From Stenotrophomonas geniculata ATCC 19374 = JCM 13324 (GTDB taxonomy: Bacteria; Pseudomonadota; Gammaproteobacteria; Xanthomonadales; Xanthomonadaceae), in assembly GCF_001431625.1 (NCBI RefSeq), contig NZ_LLXT01000094.1, forward strand, positions 49,055-113,054: DNA of 64,000 nucleotides. Reading direction: 5' to 3'. Within the stretch, counting starts at the first letter, position 1, and every line of letters starts with the position of its first letter. The translations under genes and the position numbers were made by a program. This document shows, in pieces, positions 46,801-56,438 of the stretch. A model generated the notes under the pieces. That model was given only the letters and a program-made list of their open reading frames with translations, had not been told where the DNA came from and did not search any database.

Positions 46801-47700
46801 TGGTGCGATCGCCGAGCTGGCCAGTGCCGGCGACAGCAGCGCCAGATCCAGCTCGTCGCTGCGGATGCTGGCGCTCCAGCTCGGATCGGTGCGGCCATCG
46901 AACACCAGCATCGCGTGCAGCGGCTTCGGCGCGCGCCCAGCTACGGCCACCTCCATGTGCGACAGGTCGCCACGGGCGACCAGGCCGACGGTGGCGGCCG
47001 TGCGGCCACGCGGCGCCGGCAGCACGGCGGTGACGGTCACGTCGGTGTCGTAGTCCTTGGCCGGGATATAGCGGCCCTGGGCAGTGAAATTGCCCATGTC
47101 GCTGTCCACCACCAGTTTGTGCGCCTGGAACTCGCCGTTGGCGATCTCGATGCCGCCACGCACGCGGCTGATGTCGATCACCGGCTCGTTGGCCTGGCTG
47201 ATGCGGAAGCCATCGATGGCGATGGCATCGGCCTGGATCGCCAACGGCATCTCGATCTGCGGCAGCGAATCCGGCCACGACGGCAGCTTGAACGGCTCGT
47301 CACTCTTGGCCAGGTTCAGCGTCGCGTTGGTCAGCTCCAGCTTGTCCAGCAGCAGCTTGCGGCCCAGCAGCGGACGCAGGTCCGGCTCCAGGTGCGCGCG
47401 CTCGGCGTGGAAATGGATGTCGTCGTAGCGGAAGTCGACGTTGTACAGGGTCAGCGGGCCGGCCACCGGGCCGTCCACCTTGTCCCAGGTGAAGCTGGCG
47501 CCCACCGGCAGCCGCGCCACCACCTGTGCCAGCAGCACGTCACGGCCGGCCACGGTCTGCAGCAGCCAGTAGACCGCCAGCAGGGCCAGCAGCACCAGGC
47601 CCAGCACGCCCACACCCGACCAGGCCCAGAAGCGGCGGCGGCGGTAGAAGCGCACGCGCGGCGGCGTGGTCGGGTTCGGAGTGGGTGCGGGCGTACTCAC
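43840..47700 (-). CDS. tamB: Translocation and assembly module protein TamB
   Basis: Very long AsmA-like protein of 1286 residues spanning the periplasm, which helps deliver outer-membrane proteins and/or lipids together with TamA. A single N-terminal helix (FWAWSGVGVLGLVLLALLAVYWLL) anchors it in the inner membrane. The long beta-helical middle follows, and the C-terminal DUF490 domain ends near RAERRIGDVTAGIDVTGRAQQPRADVWSDPAMSQSEALAYLVLGRSLTG. Its ATG overlaps the tamA stop by 4 bp, so the two are coupled. Length and order match other TamAB loci. Confidence 0.93.
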   Translation of the reverse strand: MSTPAPTPNPTTPPRVRFYRRRRFWAWSGVGVLGLVLLALLAVYWLLQTVAGRDVLLAQVVARLPVGASFTWDKVDGPVAGPLTLYNVDFRYDDIHFHAERAHLEPDLRPLLGRKLLLDKLELTNATLNLAKSDEPFKLPSWPDSLPQIEMPLAIQADAIAIDGFRISQANEPVIDISRVRGGIEIANGEFQAHKLVVDSDMGNFTAQGRYIPAKDYDTDVTVTAVLPAPRGRTAATVGLVARGDLSHMEVAVAGRAPKPLHAMLVFDGRTDPSWSASIRSDELDLALLSPALASSAIAPLALDFTAAGKGGNANLRGKVKQGDQALELAPSVVSLKDQVLKVSPLLVKGLGGEVRLEGTADFSQEDQQKLNFSVVAHDLTYVPAPDPNTAGSAPVPVTLKEARFGLAGTLKAWAAIGRAEVERDAQKAQLHFDVRGNDQAASIHQLQAQTPGGQLQVEGQVAWAPQLDWDAKATLKDFDPGYFVPGWNGRLSGNLASKGRQLPPPAIAPPGTAGTLEATVDLPSLKGVLRQRNLDAQGKFALQGAQGQGDLKLSLGSSRVTASGKVGDRLDIDARFEPLQLSDLLPGADGGLRGQVQVKGPRDAPDITADLVGNNLNWDGYGAESVSIKGHLPWRGDSGTLAIQGQQVNAGMLLERLNVDAQGSVSNLRLAAQTRNEMGAIELQGSVRQQGAQWRGELAALRIAPVKGDAWSLRAPAAFAINGSTYTLGEACLAATSSGTLCAQANWPREGLVVRSDALPLALVQPWLPPQSGRRIYLRGDVSLDAQIRPRGNAWEGHVEVRSKEGGVRLGENRNTVGDTTRGELVRYDQFSLKLDMTPASIKGYLGMGFQGNGFVDARMQTGWEASAPLNGELYLNMSRLYWLELFSPDIVRPTGLIEGHVSLRGTRGQPSLGGDAQLSNFKGEFPALGLTFDQGKGSFVAQPDGSAKITAQANSGQGTLYVDGGLSWFGDAQPLQLKIHGENVLLSNTSELRIVANPNLDFTLAKAAMELRGTVHVPEADIDLERLDRGTSVSEDVVVLDPADPEESRTSPLDMDLTVSLGDKVKMTGFGLKGALTGKMQVWAKPGREMTANGGLEVSGRYKAYGQDLTITRGNLTWNYNAVSDPRINIRAERRIGDVTAGIDVTGRAQQPRADVWSDPAMSQSEALAYLVLGRSLTGASSDQTQQVNAASAALSAGSGLLASQLGAKLGLDDAGVSQSRALGGSVIGVGKYISPKLYVGYGVSLVGAGSVITLKYLLRRGFDVEVESSTVENRGSINWRREK

Positions 47701-49481
47701 AGGTCCGCTCCGATGTTGAGGTACAGCTGGAACTGCGAATCGGGGTTGTTCAAGCCATGCGCGATATCCACGCGCACCGGACCCACCGGCGATTTCCAGC
47801 GCACGCCGAAGCCGACGCCGGTGTGCAGATCAATGGTGTTGTCGAAGGCGCTGCCGGTATCGACGAACACCGCCGCACCCCAGGGGCCACCATTGAAATA
47901 GTGCTCGTACTCGGCCGAGCCGATCACCAGGTTCTTGGCACCCAGCGCGTATTTGTCCGGTGCAGGGGTCCGCGGGCCCACCTCGCGGTAGGCATAGCCG
48001 CGGATGCTGCGGTCACCACCGGCGAAGTAACGCAGGCTCGGCGGCATCGCCACCAGATCGCTGGTCCAGGTGGTGCCACCCTCGCCGCGCAGGATCAGGC
48101 GGTTGCTTTCGCCCACCGGGATGTACCAGCGCAGCACCGCATTGGCCTGCACGAAGCTGGTGTCCGAGCCGGCACCTTCAACGCCGGCACGCATGGTCGC
48201 GGTACCGCTGATGCCCTTGCGCGGGAACAGTTCGTCATCGACGTTGACGTAGTCAGCGACCAGCTGCGGGTAGACCAGCGTCGAGGTGTTGTAGACCGCG
48301 TCGGTGAATTCGGTGCCGGAGGCATAGCGCCAGCGCTCGCGCAGCGCGTTGATCGAGGCGATCGCGGTCCAGTGTTCGTTGATCTCGCCGCTGCGGCTCG
48401 CGATCAGCTTGAAGTTGCGCAGGTCGATGTAGTCGGTCTGCTCGTCGTAGGCGCTGGCAGCGAAGGTGTACCAGCCATCAAGCCAGTTGAAGGCCGGAAT
48501 GCGGTAGCTGGTGACCAGGCTCTTGCGCTTCTGCGCATAGTCCAGCTGCGTGTTCATCTTGTGGCCGCGGTTGTTCAGCCACCGCCGTTCGATGCCACCG
48601 CGCACACCCGGGCCACTCTCGCTGCCGTAGCTCAGACCCGCGGTGTAGATGGTGCGCTTGGCACGGGTCAGCTTCACATCCACTGGCACTTCGCCATTCG
48701 CATCGGCCTGGTCGGGCCGCGGCTGGATGTCGATCACGCTGAAATAGTCCAGCTTGGTCAGCGACTCGCGCAGCCGGTCCAGCTTGCCCTCGTGGAAGTA
48801 GCTGCCCTGGTCCCAGTACACCAGCGGGTCGAACAGCTTGTCGACGAAGTAATCCTGCTCGAAACGCACCGGCCCCATGTTGTAGCGGCGACCGCTGTCC
48901 CAGGTCAGGTCGATGTCGGCGGCGTTGTCGGCACGGGTGATCTGCACCTGGCGCTGGGTGTAGTCGGCATCGAAATAACCACGCTCCGCCAGGCGACGGG
49001 TGACGGTGATCTTGCTGGCTTCGTACTGCGTGTGCTCGAAACGCTGGCCCTTGCGCGGCTTGAACGCGGCCAGGTCGTCCTGCAGGTACTGGTCGTACAT
49101 CGCCGGTCCGGTGATGTCGATGTGCTCGCGGCGGACGGTCACCGGGGTGCCCTTGTCGACATGGATCAGCACGCGCACGTGCTCGTCCTCGCGCGGCGCC
49201 TCGACCTTGATCACCGGGTTGTAGTACCCGAACGGTTCCAGTGCCTGGCGGGTCTGCCGCTCGGCCTGCGACAGCAGGTACTCCAGGCGCGATTCGCCCT
49301 GTTCCTTGCCGATCGTGTCGTACAGCGACAGCGATTCCTGGATGTTCTCGATGATTGCGGCGTCGTCGCCCTTGTCCAATCCCTTGATGTCCACCTTGTC
49401 GATGGTGCCGCGCGCGTGGACCACAGAGGTGGCGGCCAGCGACAGGACCATCAGCGGCAGGGCGTATTTCTTTGGCTGCAT
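47697..49481 (-). CDS. tamA: Translocation and assembly module protein TamA
   Basis: Omp85-family outer-membrane protein of 594 residues. A signal peptide (YALPLMVLSLAATSVVHA) is followed by three POTRA domains (for example GTIDKVDIKGLDKGDDAAII and VRREHIDITGPAMYDQYLQDD). The 16-strand barrel has the conserved FFAGGDRSIRGYAYREVGP-type RGY loop and a C-terminal aromatic-rich strand. ATG 49481 fits the signal peptide; ATG 49493 is the alternative. Upstream gene of tamB in the same operon. Confidence 0.93.
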   Translation of the reverse strand: MQPKKYALPLMVLSLAATSVVHARGTIDKVDIKGLDKGDDAAIIENIQESLSLYDTIGKEQGESRLEYLLSQAERQTRQALEPFGYYNPVIKVEAPREDEHVRVLIHVDKGTPVTVRREHIDITGPAMYDQYLQDDLAAFKPRKGQRFEHTQYEASKITVTRRLAERGYFDADYTQRQVQITRADNAADIDLTWDSGRRYNMGPVRFEQDYFVDKLFDPLVYWDQGSYFHEGKLDRLRESLTKLDYFSVIDIQPRPDQADANGEVPVDVKLTRAKRTIYTAGLSYGSESGPGVRGGIERRWLNNRGHKMNTQLDYAQKRKSLVTSYRIPAFNWLDGWYTFAASAYDEQTDYIDLRNFKLIASRSGEINEHWTAIASINALRERWRYASGTEFTDAVYNTSTLVYPQLVADYVNVDDELFPRKGISGTATMRAGVEGAGSDTSFVQANAVLRWYIPVGESNRLILRGEGGTTWTSDLVAMPPSLRYFAGGDRSIRGYAYREVGPRTPAPDKYALGAKNLVIGSAEYEHYFNGGPWGAAVFVDTGSAFDNTIDLHTGVGFGVRWKSPVGPVRVDIAHGLNNPDSQFQLYLNIGADL

Positions 49482-49601
49482 GCGGCACAGCATACCGACC
49501 GAAGGTGACGATGCGAAATGCATCACGTCATTGGGGATCGGTTGTTAAGTGGCGGTCAAAATACGCGCCTTTGTGGCGATCATCGTGATCGCAGGCGAGG
49601 A

Positions 49602-49686
49602 TGCCGGCATCGTGCGCGATGCCGGCAATGACCCCGATGGACATCCACCGGCACTACCGGTGGGTGCCAAGCTTGCTTGGCACTAC
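49602..49686. repeat. Three adjacent hairpins including a SMAG REP
   Basis: An 11-bp perfect stem TGCCGGCATCG/CGATGCCGGCA (49602-49627) is followed by CCACCGG/CCGGTGG (49645-49663) and GTGCCAAGC/GCTTGGCAC (49664-49683), the last ending in CTAC as reversed SMAG units do. They fill the gap between tamA's start region and the end of glyS. Confidence 0.7.
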
Positions 49687-49689
49687 ATC

Positions 49690-51765
49690 TCAGCTCGACA
49701 GATGCTCGATTGCCGCGACCTTGCCCAGGCGCTCGCCCAGCATCGTCAGCAGCGCCAGGCGGTTGCCACGCAGCGCCGGATCTTCCGCGTTGACCATCAC
49801 GCCATCGAAGAACGCGTCGACCTGCGGGCGCAGGCGCGCCAGGCGCGCCAGCACGGCCACGTAATCCTTCTGGTGGAGGCTGGCGCCGGTGTCGTCGATG
49901 GCGGCGGTGACCGCTTCGGCCAGCGCGCGCTCGGCGTCTTCCTGCAGCAGCGCCGGGTCGATCTGGCCGGGAATCTCGCCTTCGGCCTTGCGCAGGATGT
50001 TGCGGATGCGCTTGTTGGCCGCGGCCAGCGCTTCGGCTTCCGGCAGCGCGGCGAAGGTGCCGATCGCATCCAGGCGGCGGTCAAAGTCATACAGCGAGGC
50101 GGGCTTCAGCTCGGCCACGGCGTTGAAGTGCGTGGCCGGCACGCCCTTGTCAGCGTAGTAGCCCTTCAGGCGGTCAAGGATGAAGTCGTACAGTTCGCCG
50201 ATGTCGGCCTGCACGTTGCGCGCGGCCAGGCCGGCGTTGGCACTGGCCAGCAGCGCGCGCAGGTCCAGCTCGAAGCCGCTTTCGATGATCGTGCGGGCCA
50301 GGCCCAGCGCGTTGCGGCGCAGGGCGAACGGGTCCTTGTTGCCGGTCGGCTTCAGGCCTGCGGCGAAACCACCGGCCAGGGTGTCCACGCGCTCGGCAAT
50401 CGCCAGCACCTTGCCCAGCGGCGACAGCGCGATGTCGTCACCGCCGAAGCGCGGCTGGTAGGCCTCGTCGATGGCCAGCGCCACCTCGGCCGATTCACCG
50501 CCGGCCACGGCGTAGTGGCGGCCGGCGATGCCCTGCAGTTCCGGGAATTCGTTGACCATGCGCGACTGCAGGTCGTTCTTGGCCAGCTGCGCGGCGCGCC
50601 TGGCCTGCGCGGCGTCAGCACCGACCTGCGGCGCGATCACTTCGGCCAGGGCGGCCACGCGCGCCACCTTGTCGGCCACGCTGCCCAGCTTGGCCTGGTA
50701 GGTCACCGTCTTCAGGCCATCGCCCATCGATACCAGGCCCTGCTTCAGGTCCTCGTCGAAGAAGAACTTGGCATCGGCGAAACGCGGACGGATCACGCGC
50801 TCGTAGCCCTTGGCCACTTCGGCCACGTCCCTCGATTCGATGTTGGCGATGCCGATGAACTTCTCGGTCAGCGTGCCGCTGTCATCCAGCACCGGGAAGA
50901 ACTTCTGGTTGATCTCCATCGTCTCGATCAGCGCTTCCTGCGGCACCGCCAGGAACGCGCGCTCGAAGCTGCACAGCACCGCCGACGGCCACTCGACCAG
51001 GTTCACCACCTGCTCCAGGTTGTCGTCGGTGATGCGGGCGCTGCCACCGGCCTTGGCCGCAGCGGCCTCGACCTCGGCGACGATGCGCGCACGGCGCTCG
51101 CTCGGATCGACCAGCACGAACGCAGCGCGCAGGGCTTCAACGTAGTCCTGCGGCTGCGCCAGCGACACGGTCTGGTCGTGGTGGAAGCGGTGGCCACGGC
51201 TGACGCGGCCAGCCTGCAGGCCGAACAGTTCGGCCTCGACCACGTTGGCGCCGTGCAACAGCACCAGCCAGTGCGCCGGGCGCGCGAAGCCCCAGGCGTG
51301 GTCGCCCCAGCGCATCGGCTTGGGAATCGGCATTGCCGCGATCGCCTCGCGCAGAATCTCCGGCAGCAGGCTGGCAGTGCTCGCGCCCGGGGTCACCGCG
51401 CGGTGCACGAAGCGCTCACCCTTGTTGTCGGTGGTCTTTTCCAGCGCGGTCCAGTCGATCCCGGCCTTGGCGGCGAAACCCTGCAGGGCCTTGGTCGGCT
51501 GGCCTTCGGCGTCCAGCGCGATGTTCAGGTACGGGCCCAGCACTTCGCTGTGCTGCTCAGGCTGTTCCAGGCCGACGCCCGGCAGCAGCACGGCCAGTCG
51601 GCGCGGGGTCGACAGCGGGCGCGCATCGCCCAGTTCCAGCGCGACGCCGCGCTTGCGCAGGCCTTCGACGACTCCGTCGAAGAACGCCTGGGCCAGGCCC
51701 GGAAGCGCCTTGACCGGCAACTCCTCGGTGCCCAGTTCGATCAGCAGGGGGGACAGTTGGCTCAT
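49690..51765 (-). CDS. glyS: Glycine-tRNA ligase beta subunit
   Basis: Beta chain of the alpha2-beta2 bacterial glycyl-tRNA synthetase, 691 residues, the usual size. It starts [20 protein letters not shown], contains [17 protein letters not shown] sequence ([20 protein letters not shown]), [18 protein letters not shown] and [21 protein letters not shown], and ends in the anticodon-binding domain ([22 protein letters not shown]). It follows glyQ by 77 bp on the same strand. Confidence 0.97.
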   Translation of the reverse strand: MSQLSPLLIELGTEELPVKALPGLAQAFFDGVVEGLRKRGVALELGDARPLSTPRRLAVLLPGVGLEQPEQHSEVLGPYLNIALDAEGQPTKALQGFAAKAGIDWTALEKTTDNKGERFVHRAVTPGASTASLLPEILREAIAAMPIPKPMRWGDHAWGFARPAHWLVLLHGANVVEAELFGLQAGRVSRGHRFHHDQTVSLAQPQDYVEALRAAFVLVDPSERRARIVAEVEAAAAKAGGSARITDDNLEQVVNLVEWPSAVLCSFERAFLAVPQEALIETMEINQKFFPVLDDSGTLTEKFIGIANIESRDVAEVAKGYERVIRPRFADAKFFFDEDLKQGLVSMGDGLKTVTYQAKLGSVADKVARVAALAEVIAPQVGADAAQARRAAQLAKNDLQSRMVNEFPELQGIAGRHYAVAGGESAEVALAIDEAYQPRFGGDDIALSPLGKVLAIAERVDTLAGGFAAGLKPTGNKDPFALRRNALGLARTIIESGFELDLRALLASANAGLAARNVQADIGELYDFILDRLKGYYADKGVPATHFNAVAELKPASLYDFDRRLDAIGTFAALPEAEALAAANKRIRNILRKAEGEIPGQIDPALLQEDAERALAEAVTAAIDDTGASLHQKDYVAVLARLARLRPQVDAFFDGVMVNAEDPALRGNRLALLTMLGERLGKVAAIEHLSS

Positions 51766-51842
51766 CGGTTCGATCCTGTGATGGGGGCGCAGCGCGCAAC
51801 GCGTCCGGCGCCCCGGAAGTTGAGAGAGGGAGGGAGCGGCCG

Positions 51843-52754
51843 TCAGGCCTTCTTCGCGCCCGGGAAGCCCAGCTTCTCGCGCTGCTCGTAGTACGCCTTG
51901 GCCACCGCCTGGGCCAGCGCGCGCACGCGCAGGATGTAGCGCTGGCGCTCGGTCACGCTGATCGCACGGCGTGCATCGAGCAGGTTGAAGGTGTGGCTGG
52001 CCTTCATCACCTGCTCGTAGGCCGGCAGCGGCAGGTTCACTTCCACCAGCTTCTGCGCTTCACGCTCGCAGGCGTCGAAACGGTGGAACATTTCTTCCAC
52101 GTCGGCGTATTCGAAGTTGTACGTGCTCTGCTCCACCTCGTTCTGGTGGTAGACGTCGCCGTAGGTCACCGGCTGGCCGTCCGGGCCGTAGGTCCAGACC
52201 AGGTCGTAGACGTTGTCGCAGTTCTGCAGGTACATGCACAGGCGCTCGAGACCGTAGGTGATCTCGCCCAGCACCGGGCGGCATTCCAGGCCACCGGCCT
52301 GCTGGAAGTAGGTGAACTGGGTCACTTCCATGCCATTGAGCCAGACTTCCCAGCCCAGGCCCCAGGCGCCCAGGGTCGGCGATTCCCAGTTGTCTTCCAC
52401 GAAGCGCAGGTCGTGCACCAGCGGATCGATGCCCAGTGCCTTCAGCGAATCCAGGTACAGCTGCTGGATGTTGTCCGGCGCCGGCTTCATCGCCACCTGG
52501 TACTGGTAGTAGCGCTGCAGGCGGTTCGGGTTCTCGCCGTAACGGCCGTCGGTCGGGCGTCGCGACGGCTGCACGTAGGCCGCGTTCCAGCTTTCCGGCC
52601 CGATCGCACGCAGGAAGGTGGCCGGGTGGAAGGTACCGGCACCCACCTCCAGGTCGAGCGGCTGGATGAGCACGCAGCCCTGCTGGGCCCAGAACTGGTT
52701 CAGGGTCTGGATCAGGCCCTGGAAGGTGATCGGAACGGTCGGGGTCGCGGACAT
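51843..52754 (-). CDS. glyQ: Glycine-tRNA ligase alpha subunit
   Basis: Catalytic alpha chain of glycyl-tRNA synthetase, 303 residues. [41 protein letters not shown], and [20 protein letters not shown] are the class II motif segments. ATG 52754 gives the standard length; the longer frame to 52997 runs through the divergent promoter region. It is divergent from the GspE-like gene with 83 bp between starts. Confidence 0.97.
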   Translation of the reverse strand: MSATPTVPITFQGLIQTLNQFWAQQGCVLIQPLDLEVGAGTFHPATFLRAIGPESWNAAYVQPSRRPTDGRYGENPNRLQRYYQYQVAMKPAPDNIQQLYLDSLKALGIDPLVHDLRFVEDNWESPTLGAWGLGWEVWLNGMEVTQFTYFQQAGGLECRPVLGEITYGLERLCMYLQNCDNVYDLVWTYGPDGQPVTYGDVYHQNEVEQSTYNFEYADVEEMFHRFDACEREAQKLVEVNLPLPAYEQVMKASHTFNLLDARRAISVTERQRYILRVRALAQAVAKAYYEQREKLGFPGAKKA

Positions 52755-52837
52755 GCGTACGAGTCTTGGCCGGCAAGGGGGTGCGCTAGTATAACGGCCG
52801 ACCTGCGGGGCATTCCGTACCCGGGAGGAGCAGGCAG

Positions 52838-54673
52838 ATGGAACATCGGCTGCCGGCAGGCACGCCCGGCGAGGCGGGCGGCGTCCCGCTGCCCTGGGGA
52901 CGGCTGCATTTCGAGCAGATTGCCGCGGCCCTGGTCGCCGATGACCTGGTGGCCGAGCAGGACCGCGAGCGCATGCGGTTTTCCGCGCAGGGCGCACGCA
53001 ACGCCAGTGAAGTGCATCCGCTGGTACTGCTGTCCAACCTCAAGCTGGCCGCCACCGGCGGCGGCGAACTGACCCTGGAGCGCCTCACCGAGTGGCTGGC
53101 CCGGCGTACCGGCAGCCGCTACCTGCGCATCGACCCGACCCGGGTCGACGTCGCTGCCGTGACCGCGCTGGTCTCCCACGCCTACGCGCGCCGCCACCGT
53201 TTCCTGCCGCTGGCGGTGGATGCCGAGCGCGTGCTGGTGGCCACCAGTGAGCCACTGGTGCAGGAATGGCGCCGCGACCTGCAGCACCTGACCCGCCGCC
53301 GCATCGAACTGGCGGTGGTCAACCCGCTGGACCTGCACCGCTACACCATGGAGTTCTACGGGGTGACCCGCTCGGTGCGCGGCGCCCGTGGCGACGTGCG
53401 TGGCGAGGCCAACACCACCCTGCCCAGCTTCGAGCAGCTGGTGGAGCTGGGCCGCACCGGCGACGTCAATGCCGACGACCAGCACATCGTGCACATCGTC
53501 GACTGGCTGCTGCAGTACGCCCACGAACAGCGCGCCTCGGACATCCACCTGGAGCCACGCCGCGAGATGGGGCGCATGCGCTTCCGCATCGACGGCGTGC
53601 TGCACAAGGTGTTCGAGGTACCGCCGGCGGTGATGACCGCCGTGGTCAGCCGCATCAAGGTACTCGGCCGCATGGACCTGGCCGAGCGCCGGCGCCCGCA
53701 GGACGGCCGCATCAAGACCCGCTCGCCGGGCGGCCGCGAAGTCGAGATGCGCCTGTCGACCATGCCCACCGCCTTCGGCGAAAAGTGCGTGATGCGCATC
53801 TTCGACCCCGATGCTGCCTTCAAGAGCATCGACCAGCTCGGTTTCAGCCCGCAGGAAGCGGCCGGCTGGAATGCGCTGGTCGAGCGCCCGCACGGCATCG
53901 TGCTGGTGACCGGCCCGACCGGCTCGGGCAAGACCACCACCCTGTATTCCACGCTGAAGCGGCTGGCGACGCCGGACGTGAACGTCTGCACAGTAGAGGA
54001 CCCGATCGAGATGATCGCGCCCGAATTCAACCAGATGCAGGTGCAGACCAACATCGACCTGGACTTCGCCAGCGGCGTGCGCACCCTGCTGCGGCAGGAC
54101 CCGGACATCATCATGATCGGCGAGATCCGCGACCTGGAAACGGCGCAGATGGCGGTGCAGGCCTCGCTGACCGGCCACCTGGTGCTGTCCACCCTGCATA
54201 CCAACGATGCGCCGTCGGCGGTCACCCGCCTGCTCGACCTGGGCGTGCCGCATTACCTGCTGGCCAGCACCCTCAACGGCATCCTCGCCCAGCGCCTGGT
54301 GCGCACGCTGTGCCCGCACTGCAAGCAGCCGCACAGCCTCGGCGCCGCCGATTGGGCGGTGCTGGCTGATAGCCATGCTGCATATCCAGATGCCGCCACG
54401 CCCTGTCGGCCGGTCGGTTGCCTGGAGTGCCGGCGCACCGGATTCCTTGGCCGCATCGGGCTGTATGAGTTGCTGCCATTGGGCTCGCGGCTGCGCGGGC
54501 AGATCCGTGCCGACATGGATCTGGCCGGTTTCAGCCGGGCCGCACGGGCTGAAGGGCTGCGAACCCTGCGCCAGGCCGGGCTTGAAAAGGTGGCGCAGGG
54601 GCTGACTACAATCGAGGAAGTCCTGTCAGTCCTGCCGCCCCCGGATGAACCCAGCCCCGTTCCTGATCCTTGA
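52838..54673 (+). CDS. GspE/PulE-family secretion ATPase
   Basis: Hexameric traffic ATPase of type II secretion or type IV pili, 611 residues. The N-terminal domain is followed by [20 protein letters not shown], the Walker [11 protein letters not shown] at about residues 359-368, the Asp box [18 protein letters not shown], Walker [20 protein letters not shown] and the His box [15 protein letters not shown] four-cysteine zinc site follows (CPHC, then C..VGCLEC). GGGAGGAGC precedes the ATG. No other secretion genes are adjacent, so it is a stray copy or works with a remote system. It overlaps the next gene by 29 bp. Confidence 0.9.
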   Translation: MEHRLPAGTPGEAGGVPLPWGRLHFEQIAAALVADDLVAEQDRERMRFSAQGARNASEVHPLVLLSNLKLAATGGGELTLERLTEWLARRTGSRYLRIDPTRVDVAAVTALVSHAYARRHRFLPLAVDAERVLVATSEPLVQEWRRDLQHLTRRRIELAVVNPLDLHRYTMEFYGVTRSVRGARGDVRGEANTTLPSFEQLVELGRTGDVNADDQHIVHIVDWLLQYAHEQRASDIHLEPRREMGRMRFRIDGVLHKVFEVPPAVMTAVVSRIKVLGRMDLAERRRPQDGRIKTRSPGGREVEMRLSTMPTAFGEKCVMRIFDPDAAFKSIDQLGFSPQEAAGWNALVERPHGIVLVTGPTGSGKTTTLYSTLKRLATPDVNVCTVEDPIEMIAPEFNQMQVQTNIDLDFASGVRTLLRQDPDIIMIGEIRDLETAQMAVQASLTGHLVLSTLHTNDAPSAVTRLLDLGVPHYLLASTLNGILAQRLVRTLCPHCKQPHSLGAADWAVLADSHAAYPDAATPCRPVGCLECRRTGFLGRIGLYELLPLGSRLRGQIRADMDLAGFSRAARAEGLRTLRQAGLEKVAQGLTTIEEVLSVLPPPDEPSPVPDP

Positions 54674-55391
54674 AACCGGCCGCCCGGTACCGTCGCTGCG
54701 CCGCTACGGGCGCTTTCCGCACTGGATCCGGGTCGCCGCCGGGCTGGAAGAACACGAGACGGTGGTGGTCGATGTCGAACACGGTGGCGCTCTGCCCGAC
54801 CCACATGCGTTCGCTGGCGTGCTGGTGACCGGCTCGGCCGCCTTCGTCACCGACCACGCCGAATGGAGTGAGCGCAGTGCCGCATGGCTGCGCCAGACCG
54901 CCCACGACGATCTGCCGGTGTTCGGCATCTGCTACGGCCACCAGCTGCTGGCACACGCGCTGGGTGGCGAGGTGGCCTACAACCCGGCCGGGCGGGAGTC
55001 GGGCACGATCGAGCTGGAACTGCAGCCGCAGGCGGCGCAGGACCCGCTGTTCCAGGGCCTGCCGCAGCATTTCGCCGCCCATGCCACCCATCTGCAGACC
55101 GTGCTGCGCGCACCTGATGGCGCCGAAGTGCTGGCACGCTCACCACTGGACGGCTGCCACGCCTTCCGCTGGGGCCGCCAGGCCTGGGGCGTGCAGTTCC
55201 ATCCGGAATTCGCCACCCACCACATGCGCGGCTACGTGCGCGCCCGTGCCGACTGCATCGGTCGCCACGGCGGTTGTGCCCGCAGCATCGAGCGTGCGGT
55301 CAGCGCCGCGCCGCTGGCCCGCCAGCTGTTGCGCCGCTTCGTCCGCCAGGCGCGGCTGTCTTCAGCCCAGCCGGCGGCAAAACAGGGATAA
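54645..55391 (+). CDS. Class I glutamine amidotransferase-like protein
   Basis: Protein of 248 residues with the GMP-synthase-type amidotransferase fold. The nucleophile elbow FGICYGHQLLAHALGG (Cys near residue 97) and the His-Glu pair in WGVQFHPEFATHHM near residue 186 complete a triad, so glutaminase activity is likely. No acceptor domain is present. Such stand-alone proteins act on unknown substrates. Overlap with the upstream ATPase gene indicates cotranscription, not a shared job. Confidence 0.85.
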   Translation: MNPAPFLILETGRPVPSLRRYGRFPHWIRVAAGLEEHETVVVDVEHGGALPDPHAFAGVLVTGSAAFVTDHAEWSERSAAWLRQTAHDDLPVFGICYGHQLLAHALGGEVAYNPAGRESGTIELELQPQAAQDPLFQGLPQHFAAHATHLQTVLRAPDGAEVLARSPLDGCHAFRWGRQAWGVQFHPEFATHHMRGYVRARADCIGRHGGCARSIERAVSAAPLARQLLRRFVRQARLSSAQPAAKQG

Positions 55392-55435
55392 TCGGCGGCA
55401 CGGGCAGCCGCCCGGCCCCCTCCTGTCCTTCCCGG

Positions 55436-56353
55436 ATGTCCATGAAAGAGATTCGCAAGCTGCCGGCTTCGGCGGGCGCCCAGTGGTTGCTGGATACGTT
55501 CTCGCTGTACCGGCGTGCGCCGCTGCAGCTGGCCCGGATCGGCCTGACCTGGCTGCTGGTGAGCTGGGTGGTGACCTTGCTGTCGACGCTGATTCCCGGC
55601 GCCGCCGGCATGGCCGTACAGCTGATGACCCTGGCCATCTCGCCGATCATGTTCGGCGGCATGCTGTATGCCGTGGGCGAGATCGACGAAGGCCGCCCGG
55701 GCCTGGCCTCGCACCTGCTGCAGCCGATCCGCGACCACCGCGTCAGCCACCTGCTGGTGCCGCTGGCGATCCAGGTGCTGGCGGTGCTGCTGCTGGGCGC
55801 GCTGCTGTTCCTGATGATCGGCCGCGAGGGCTTCACCGCCTTCAGCGAGGTCATGACCAAGATGGAAGAGATCAGCCGCAGTGGCCAGCAGATCAAGCCG
55901 GACGATGCAGCGGCGCTGGTCGCCAACCTGCCGGCCAAGCGCATCGCGCTGTGGATGCTGCTGGTGTTCCTGAGCGCGGTGGCGCTGTCGCTGGCGATGT
56001 TCACCCAGCCGGCGCTGGTGGTGTTCGACAAGCAGAGCGGCATGCATGCGCTGCGCCTGAGCCTCCAGGGCTGCATCGAGAACATCGGCGCGATGTTCGT
56101 GTTCGCCGCACTCGGCCTGATCGCCGCGTTCTGCATGTACATCCTGTTCGTGATCGTGATCCAGATCGCGATGCTGATCGGTGGCCCGCTGGCCGCGGCC
56201 TTCATCGCCCAGCTGGTGCTGACCACGGTGCTGATGCCGCTGTATGTCGGCGCGGTCTACGCCGCGTGGAAGCAGATGTTCGTGCACCGCGGCAGCCGCG
56301 CGGCGCCGCCGATTCCGACCACGCCGACCTCGAGCGACGTGTTCCACGCCTGA
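55436..56353 (+). CDS. BPSS1780-family membrane protein
   Basis: Integral membrane protein of about 305 residues with five or six hydrophobic segments. It begins MSMKEIRKLPASAGAQWLLDTFSLYRR, the typical BPSS1780 start, with LTWLLVSWVVTLLSTLIPGA and IGAMFVFAALGLIAAFCMYILFV among the helices. The role of the family is unknown. ATG 55436 or the second ATG at 55442 may be used. The longer open frame upstream overlaps the previous gene and is not coding. Confidence 0.8.
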   Translation: MSMKEIRKLPASAGAQWLLDTFSLYRRAPLQLARIGLTWLLVSWVVTLLSTLIPGAAGMAVQLMTLAISPIMFGGMLYAVGEIDEGRPGLASHLLQPIRDHRVSHLLVPLAIQVLAVLLLGALLFLMIGREGFTAFSEVMTKMEEISRSGQQIKPDDAAALVANLPAKRIALWMLLVFLSAVALSLAMFTQPALVVFDKQSGMHALRLSLQGCIENIGAMFVFAALGLIAAFCMYILFVIVIQIAMLIGGPLAAAFIAQLVLTTVLMPLYVGAVYAAWKQMFVHRGSRAAPPIPTTPTSSDVFHA

Positions 56354-56365
56354 CCGGCCCCACCG

Positions 56366-56434
56366 GTAGCGCCGGGCCATGCCCGGCGGTGGCATCACAT
56401 CGAACCCGGCACGCCGGGCATGGCCCGGCGCTAC
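56366..56434. repeat. SMAG REP inverted dimer, GCGCCGGGC subfamily
   Basis: GTAGCGCCGGGCCATGCCCG at 56366 faces an inverted copy ending GGCCCGGCGCTAC at 56434. It lies between the convergent ends of the BPSS1780-type gene and tatC and is nearly the same as the dimer at 21051. Confidence 0.85.
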
Positions 56435-56438
56435 CGCA

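Noticed and set aside
44647..47901. A plus-strand frame of over 1000 codons opposite tamB
   Set aside because: It is a high-GC shadow: tamB is confirmed by domain content and operon with tamA. The antisense protein is rich in Gln, Arg and His with no domain.
49549..51891. A long plus-strand frame opposite glyS
   Set aside because: glyS is certain; the antisense frame is a codon-bias artefact with no recognisable protein.
52838..54673. Naming the GspE-like ATPase xpsE or pilB
   Set aside because: No other type II secretion or pilus genes are nearby to decide which system it serves.
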